Assembly: GCA_023399465.1 (NCBI GenBank)
Contig: JAEWPB010000096.1
Location: 1-25,086 of the forward strand
Origin: Pseudomonadota bacterium
GTDB taxonomy: Bacteria > Pseudomonadota > Alphaproteobacteria > Rhizobiales > Rhizobiaceae
Direction: 5' to 3'
DNA length: 25,086 bases
A model generated the notes under the pieces. It saw only the letters and a list, made by a program, of their open reading frames with translations. It was not told the origin of the DNA and searched no databases. Both the position numbers and the translations under genes were made by a program. Of the stretch, positions 20,830 to 25,086 are shown one piece after another; positions within the stretch are counted from its first letter, which is position 1; each line of letters begins with the position of its first letter.

Positions 20830-22071
20830 TTACCGGAGCTTCGCCTTCAACGAGGGATCGGGGAAACAGGTCGGGGTGATACCGTTCTTCTGCTGCCAGT
20901 CGCCGAGCGAGCGGCGCGTCTTGAAGCCGGCGAGGCCATCGGCCTTGCCGACGTCATAGCCTTGCGCAACGAGGTTCTTCTGCATCGCCAGCACATCGGA
21001 GCGCAGCATCTTGCCGACATCGCCCCACTCGCCCCGGAACGCTCCCGAGCCATGGGCGATGCGGTCGGCGAGATTGCCGATGAACAGCGCGTAGAGGTCG
21101 GAGTTGTTGTATTCCTTGATGACGTAGAAGTTCGGGCTGACGATGAACTCCGGGCCGTACCGGCCGGCGGGTACCAGCATCATTCCCTCCGCCTTCATCT
21201 CGGCTTTCGGGAAGGCCTTGCCGGAGATCCGGGTGATGCCGAGCGACGACCAGTGTGCCACCGGCTTTGCAAGGTCAGGACCTTCCTGTGCGCAGGATAT
21301 ATTGCCGGGTATGGAAACCTCGTAGCCCCAGCTGCGGCCTTCCTGCCAACCCTTCTGCTTCAGATAGTTGGCTATTGATGCCAGGCTGTCGGGCACGGAG
21401 TTCCAGATGTCGCGGTGGCCGTCGCCGTCGAAATCGACCGCATATTGCAGATAGCTCGAGGGCATGAACTGCGGCTGGCCCATGGCGCCGGCCCAGGAGC
21501 CCTTGAGCTGTTCGGGTGCGATATCGCCGCGCTCGACGATCTGCAGCGCGGCAATCAGCTCCTTGCGGAACAGGTCCTTGCGGGTCGACATGAACGCCTT
21601 GGTCGCCAGCACCTCGACTGCCGAATGGGGGATCCTGGCCTTGCCGTAACCGGATTCGCGGCCCCAGACCGCAAGGATGATTGGCCCTGGAACACCATAG
21701 GCCTTTTCGACCCGCTTCAGGGTCGCGGCATGGGTGGAGGCGAGCGCGCGGCCCGAGCCCGCCAGACCCTGCAGTCGCTTTTCGGAAAAGTAGGCGCCGG
21801 GCGAGGAGAATTCCGCCTGGCTCTGCTTGCGCTCCTTCGCGGGCTTGGAACCCGGCGGCACGAGGTCGGGCAGATCCCAGTTGAGCGTCACCCCGGAAAA
21901 TGCCCGGGCGAAGCTGGCCTTGGATACGCCGGCGGCGGCCGCTTCAGGCCAGAGATCCTGCTGCACCCAGCTCTTGAACTGGTTTTCGACCTGCGCCTTC
22001 GGTGCGGAAAGCGCGGGAAGGGGGAGGCTGAGAGCGACGGCGACGCTCAGGGTCCGGAAAAGAAGTCGCAT
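20830..22071 (-). CDS. MltB-type lytic murein transglycosylase
   Basis: This enzyme cleaves the MurNAc-GlcNAc bond of peptidoglycan with formation of 1,6-anhydroMurNAc. Residues 1-23 are a signal peptide (ALSA cleavage, no lipobox), so the 413-residue protein should be soluble in the periplasm rather than a lipoprotein. The MltB/SLT_2 catalytic domain carries E139 in LAVWGRESGYG and the family segments GSWAGAMGQPQFMPSSYLQYA and DFDGDGHRDIW, the latter an EF-hand-like loop known in E. coli Slt35. A C-terminal peptidoglycan-binding domain (about 345-410, MLRSDVLAMQKNLVAQGYDVGKADG) follows. The ATG at 22071 follows AGGTGAT. It lies 43 bases downstream of recR and may be co-transcribed with it. 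Confidence 0.94.
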   Translation of the reverse strand: MRLLFRTLSVAVALSLPLPALSAPKAQVENQFKSWVQQDLWPEAAAAGVSKASFARAFSGVTLNWDLPDLVPPGSKPAKERKQSQAEFSSPGAYFSEKRLQGLAGSGRALASTHAATLKRVEKAYGVPGPIILAVWGRESGYGKARIPHSAVEVLATKAFMSTRKDLFRKELIAALQIVERGDIAPEQLKGSWAGAMGQPQFMPSSYLQYAVDFDGDGHRDIWNSVPDSLASIANYLKQKGWQEGRSWGYEVSIPGNISCAQEGPDLAKPVAHWSSLGITRISGKAFPKAEMKAEGMMLVPAGRYGPEFIVSPNFYVIKEYNNSDLYALFIGNLADRIAHGSGAFRGEWGDVGKMLRSDVLAMQKNLVAQGYDVGKADGLAGFKTRRSLGDWQQKNGITPTCFPDPSLKAKLR

Positions 22072-22114
22072 GAATCACCTTTGTTGCAAATTCCTATCGG
22101 ACAGAAGAACGTGT

Positions 22115-22720
22115 TCAAATCGTGGTTCTGGCCCTGAGTGCTGCGGTCAACGTGCCTTCGTCGAGGTAATCGAGCTCGCCGCCGACCGGGACGCCGTGCG
22201 CAAGTCGCGTGATCTTCACGTCGAGGCCGGCAAGCTGGTCGGTAATGTAGTGCGCCGTGGTCTGTCCCTCGACGGTGGCGTTGACGGCGATGATCAGCTC
22301 GCGAATTCCGCCCTTCGACACCCGGTCGACCAATCCCTTGATGTTGAGGTCATCAGGCCCGACGCCGTCGAGCGGCGACAGCGTGCCGCCGAGCACGTGA
22401 TAGGCGGCGTTCATCGCGCCGGCCCGCTCGAGCGCCCAGAGATCCGACACATCCTCGACGACGATGATGGTCGACTGGTCGCGACGGTCGTCGGTGCAGA
22501 CGGTGCAGGGGTCGATCGTGTCGACATTGCCGCAGCACGAGCAGATCCGGACCTTTTCATGCGCCTCGCCCATCGCCTTGGCGAGAGGACCGAGAAGCTG
22601 GTCCTTCTTCTTGACGAGGTGGAGTGCTGCGCGCCGCGCCGAACGCGGCCCCAGTCCCGGCACTTTCGCCAGAAGCTGGATCAGTTTTTCAATTTCGGGA
22701 CCGGTAACTCGCTTTGCCAT
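22115..22720 (-). CDS. recR: recombination mediator RecR
   Basis: RecR works with RecF and RecO to load RecA on gapped DNA. The 201-residue product is full length. It has an N-terminal helix-hairpin-helix (LAKVPGLGPRSARRAALHL), a zinc site formed by C60, C63, C72 and C75, a Toprim domain starting at IIVVEDVSDL (E89), and the C-terminal ITRLAHGVPVGGELDYLDEGTL segment. The ATG at 22720 gives a perfectly conserved N-terminus, but there is no ribosome site just upstream; TATGGT lies about 12 bases before the ATG, so the mRNA may be nearly leaderless. The gene is normally next to ybaB and dnaX; here a divergent MOSC gene intervenes. Confidence 0.97.
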   Translation of the reverse strand: MAKRVTGPEIEKLIQLLAKVPGLGPRSARRAALHLVKKKDQLLGPLAKAMGEAHEKVRICSCCGNVDTIDPCTVCTDDRRDQSTIIVVEDVSDLWALERAGAMNAAYHVLGGTLSPLDGVGPDDLNIKGLVDRVSKGGIRELIIAVNATVEGQTTAHYITDQLAGLDVKITRLAHGVPVGGELDYLDEGTLTAALRARTTI

Positions 22721-22775
22721 GCGGGGCTTTTAGACCATAACTCGGGAAAACGGAAACATCGAAGAAGGCGGGGCG

Positions 22776-23387
22776 ATGAAAATTCAGGCCGTATGCGTGG
22801 GAAGGCCGGAAAAGTGTCCCGGGCGGTCTTATCGCACCGGCATTTTCAAGGTTGCGGTCTCGGGGCCGGTTCTGATCGACGGCGAGGGCGTCGTCGGCGA
22901 CGCGATCTGTAATCGCAAGCATCACGGCGGCGTCGATCAGGCGGTCTATATCGAGGGCTCGCTGACGCTTGACTGGTGGCAAGATGAGCTCGGGCAGTCG
23001 CTTGCTCCCGGAACTTTCGGCGAGAACCTGGTGATCGAGGATCTCGACAACCGCGAGATTGCCGTTGGTGACCGCTTTCGCGCCGGAGATATCCTGCTGG
23101 AGGTAACCGCCCCGCGCACTCCGTGCGCCACCTTCGCGGCGAAGATGGGCGATCCGAACTTCGTCCGTCACTATGCCGCAGCCTTGCGGCCGGGCATCTA
23201 TTGCCGGGTGATCGCCGGCGGCATGCTGAAGACGGGTGAGCCGGTGACCTACCAGCCTTATGATGGTCCGCGCGTCCTCCTGCCCGAAGTGATGTTCGCC
23301 ATCGCCAATCGCCCGGATGACGCGACACGGGAGCGGCTTCTCGAAGCGCCGCTCGCCCATCGGTTCAGGAGCAAGCTGGAAGGGTGA
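22776..23387 (+). CDS. MOSC-domain protein (YiiM-like)
   Basis: The 203-residue protein is a MOSC domain, the fold at the C-terminus of molybdenum cofactor sulfurases and in stand-alone proteins such as YiiM that help reduce N-hydroxylated compounds. Family features are NRKHHGGVDQAVYIEG (46-61), PGTFGENLVIEDLD (78-91) and the conserved cysteine C117 in APRTPCATF, which in relatives coordinates molybdenum. The catalytic activity and redox partner cannot be read here. The ATG at 22776 follows GGCGGGG, 55 bases from the divergent recR start. It converges with ybaB over 41 bases, with no clear terminator between. Confidence 0.92.
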   Translation: MKIQAVCVGRPEKCPGRSYRTGIFKVAVSGPVLIDGEGVVGDAICNRKHHGGVDQAVYIEGSLTLDWWQDELGQSLAPGTFGENLVIEDLDNREIAVGDRFRAGDILLEVTAPRTPCATFAAKMGDPNFVRHYAAALRPGIYCRVIAGGMLKTGEPVTYQPYDGPRVLLPEVMFAIANRPDDATRERLLEAPLAHRFRSKLEG

Positions 23388-23428
23388 ACCCCCCTTATAT
23401 TGCTGCTAATCGCGGCGATACGCTGGCC

Positions 23429-23752
23429 TCAGAACGGCATCTTGAAGCCGGGGGGCAGGGGCATGCCGGCGGTCAGCGCCTTGGTCTTTTCGGCGGCGAG
23501 CGCTTCCGCCTTGGTCTTGGCGTCCTTGTGGGCCGCGACGATGAGGTCCTCGAGGATCTCGACGTCGTCTTCCTTGAACAGCGACGGATCGATCTTGACG
23601 CCGTTCAATTCGCCCTTGCCATTGAGCTTGACCGTCACGAGGCCGCCGCCCGATGTGCCTTCGACTTCGAGTGCGGCGATTTCCGCCTGCATCTTCTCCA
23701 TCTTGGCCTGCATTTCCTTGACTTTGCCCATCATGCCCATGATGTCGCGCAT
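23429..23752 (-). CDS. YbaB/EbfC nucleoid-associated DNA-binding protein
   Basis: The 107-residue product belongs to the YbaB/EbfC family of small dimeric DNA-binding proteins that bind the nucleoid and can influence transcription. It begins with the methionine- and lysine-rich helix (MRDIMGMMGKVKEMQAKM then EKMQAEIAALEVEG), continues with GGLVTVKLNGKGELNGVKIDP and ends in a helix plus the PLPPGFKMPF tail. The ATG at 23752 has AGGAGG eight bases upstream. It follows dnaX by 35 bases, the common bacterial order, and the two are probably one transcript. Confidence 0.95.
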   Translation of the reverse strand: MRDIMGMMGKVKEMQAKMEKMQAEIAALEVEGTSGGGLVTVKLNGKGELNGVKIDPSLFKEDDVEILEDLIVAAHKDAKTKAEALAAEKTKALTAGMPLPPGFKMPF

Positions 23753-23787
23753 CGTCGGTGCCTCCTTGGTATGTCTTTGGTCTTCAA

Positions 23788-25086
23788 TCAGAATTCAATA
23801 TCGTCGCCGGGCAGGATGTCGCCGTCGGCGGATTCGGCCACTGCCGGAATGGCCGGCGTTTCCTCTTCCCGCTCCGGGGCGCGAATGCGCACGTCGGTGA
23901 TCTTGGCACCGGGGAAGCGCGCGAGAATGGCCGCTACGTCCGGGTCCTGACGGGCATCGGTCACCAGCGCCTCGCGGGCGCTGGCCTCGGCCTCGACCAG
24001 CGTCGGCTGGCCCGGTTCGCGGCTGAAGCTGACGATCCAGTGGATACCGGTCCATTCCTTGAGCTTGACCGCCAGTTCATTGAGAACCGTTGCCGGTGCC
24101 CCCTCGGTCAGATTGACCTCGAGGCGGCCGGGCTCAAGGCGCACCAGCCGCACGAAGTTGCGCACCAGCGCCTTCAGCTTCGGATCACGGTTGGCCGTAC
24201 AGAGATCGACGACGTCGCTCAGCGAATTGACCGCCACCTTCGGTACGGGGGCTTCGATAGGCCGCTGTTCGATACGACCGACCACCAGCCCCTCGGGCCG
24301 GCTGTCGGGCACCGCGCGCAGCATTGCCGTCGGTGCGGGCGTGGAAGGGCGCGGGGCAAGTGCTTCGCTGCCGCGGGCCACCACATTGCCCTGGCTGATC
24401 ATCTGGGCGCCGCCGTTACCACCGACGGCAGCACCGTTCGGTCGGGGCGCGCCGTCCGCGGAAAACTCGGCCAGACGGCGCGCGGCGTCTTCCGGTGACG
24501 GGAGGCTGGCGGCGTGTGCCAGGCGGATCAGCACCATCTCGGCAGCGCCGGCCGAGCGCGAGGAACTTTCCGCTTCCGGAATGCCCTTCAGCAGCATCTG
24601 CCACATGCGCGACAGCGTGGTGACGGCAATCGATCCGGCAAACTCCCTGCCGCGCACGCGCTCGCTCTCGCTGAGCGAGGGGTCATCGCCGGCATCGGGG
24701 ACGAACTTCAGCCGGGTGACCAGATGGGTGAAGTCGGCAAGATCGGTCAGCACGACCACCGGATTGGCGCCGGCCTCGTACTGGCTGTTGAATTCGTTGA
24801 GGGCGCTGGCGACATCGCCCTTCGCCACATGCTCGAAAAGATCGACGATGCGGGCGCGGTCGGCAAGGCCGAGCATCGCGCGCACCGCCTCTGCCGCGAC
24901 CGCGCCGCCGCCATGGGCGATTGCCTGGTCGAGCAGCGACAGACCGTCGCGCGCCGAACCTTCGGCGGCACGGGCGATCATCGCGAGCGCCTCGGGATCG
25001 ACGGTGATGCCTTCCTTGCCGGCGATGGTGGTGAACAGGCCGACGAGATCGGCAGCGCTGATGCGGCGCAGGTCGAAGCGCTGGCA
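23788..25086 (-). CDS. dnaX: DNA polymerase III tau/gamma subunit, 5' end beyond window
   Basis: DnaX is the clamp-loader motor subunit of the replicative polymerase. Only the C-terminal 432 residues are present; translation enters at the window edge with CQRFDLRRI, just after the ATPase core, so the P-loop and SRC region are outside. Visible parts are the lid domain (LAMIARAAEGSARDGLSLLDQAI), the collar domain III (about residues 70-180 of the fragment), a Gly/Ala/Pro-rich linker (RLAEFSADGAPRPNG onward), and a C-terminal domain with LNELAVKLKEWTGIHWIVSFS and an acidic end. This is the long tau-type tail; I saw no obvious slippery heptamer in the visible part. It is followed by ybaB. Confidence 0.96.
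   Translation of the reverse strand, partial: CQRFDLRRISAADLVGLFTTIAGKEGITVDPEALAMIARAAEGSARDGLSLLDQAIAHGGGAVAAEAVRAMLGLADRARIVDLFEHVAKGDVASALNEFNSQYEAGANPVVVLTDLADFTHLVTRLKFVPDAGDDPSLSESERVRGREFAGSIAVTTLSRMWQMLLKGIPEAESSSRSAGAAEMVLIRLAHAASLPSPEDAARRLAEFSADGAPRPNGAAVGGNGGAQMISQGNVVARGSEALAPRPSTPAPTAMLRAVPDSRPEGLVVGRIEQRPIEAPVPKVAVNSLSDVVDLCTANRDPKLKALVRNFVRLVRLEPGRLEVNLTEGAPATVLNELAVKLKEWTGIHWIVSFSREPGQPTLVEAEASAREALVTDARQDPDVAAILARFPGAKITDVRIRAPEREEETPAIPAVAESADGDILPGDDIEF

Overview
The window looks like a core chromosomal segment of an alphaproteobacterium of the order Hyphomicrobiales, most likely family Rhizobiaceae (Rhizobium/Agrobacterium/Sinorhizobium type). The reasons are high GC content, an Irr-type Fur regulator divergent from fabA-fabB-fabI, the gene order rimP-nusA-ylxR-infB-rbfA-truB-rpsO-pnp, and protein sequences that read like rhizobial orthologues. 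The genus call is from remembered family features, not from a search.

Layout. Bases 1-74 are a tRNA-Ala(GGC) missing its first two bases at the window edge. Bases 311-3623 hold four envelope-type genes: a TMEM43-family membrane protein, a YdcF/DUF218 protein, a small secreted cysteine-rich protein of unknown function on the minus strand, and a TRIC/UPF0126 membrane protein. Bases 3639-4058 (minus) are irr, divergent from the fatty-acid genes fabA, fabB and fabI (4344-6962, plus), which make and elongate unsaturated acyl chains and reduce enoyl-ACP. An RsmC-like methyltransferase follows on the minus strand (7276-8292).

Bases 8416-18911 (minus) are the transcription/translation cluster. In transcription order it runs rimP, nusA, ylxR-like, infB, rbfA, truB, rpsO, pnp: ribosome maturation, transcription elongation, translation initiation, 30S assembly, tRNA modification, protein S15 and RNA decay. 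It is not one uninterrupted transcription unit. Strong stem-loops sit after infB, truB, rpsO and pnp, and a promoter plus an early terminator-like hairpin precede rimP. Then come an MFS transporter with an extra C-terminal domain (19159-20790, plus), an MltB-type lytic transglycosylase and recR (minus), a MOSC protein (plus), ybaB/ebfC (minus) and the 3' two thirds of dnaX (minus, running off the window). The usual dnaX-ybaB-recR recombination/replication cluster is here split by the divergent MOSC gene.

No mobile elements, CRISPR arrays, phage genes or obviously foreign segments were seen. I did not find a new multi-gene system. The most interesting points are regulatory: a compact promoter-terminator unit ahead of rimP with an unusual start region, structured leaders at infB and pnp, a hairpin around the fabA stop codon, a probable near-leaderless recR, and the MFS transporter fused to a small barrel-like domain.
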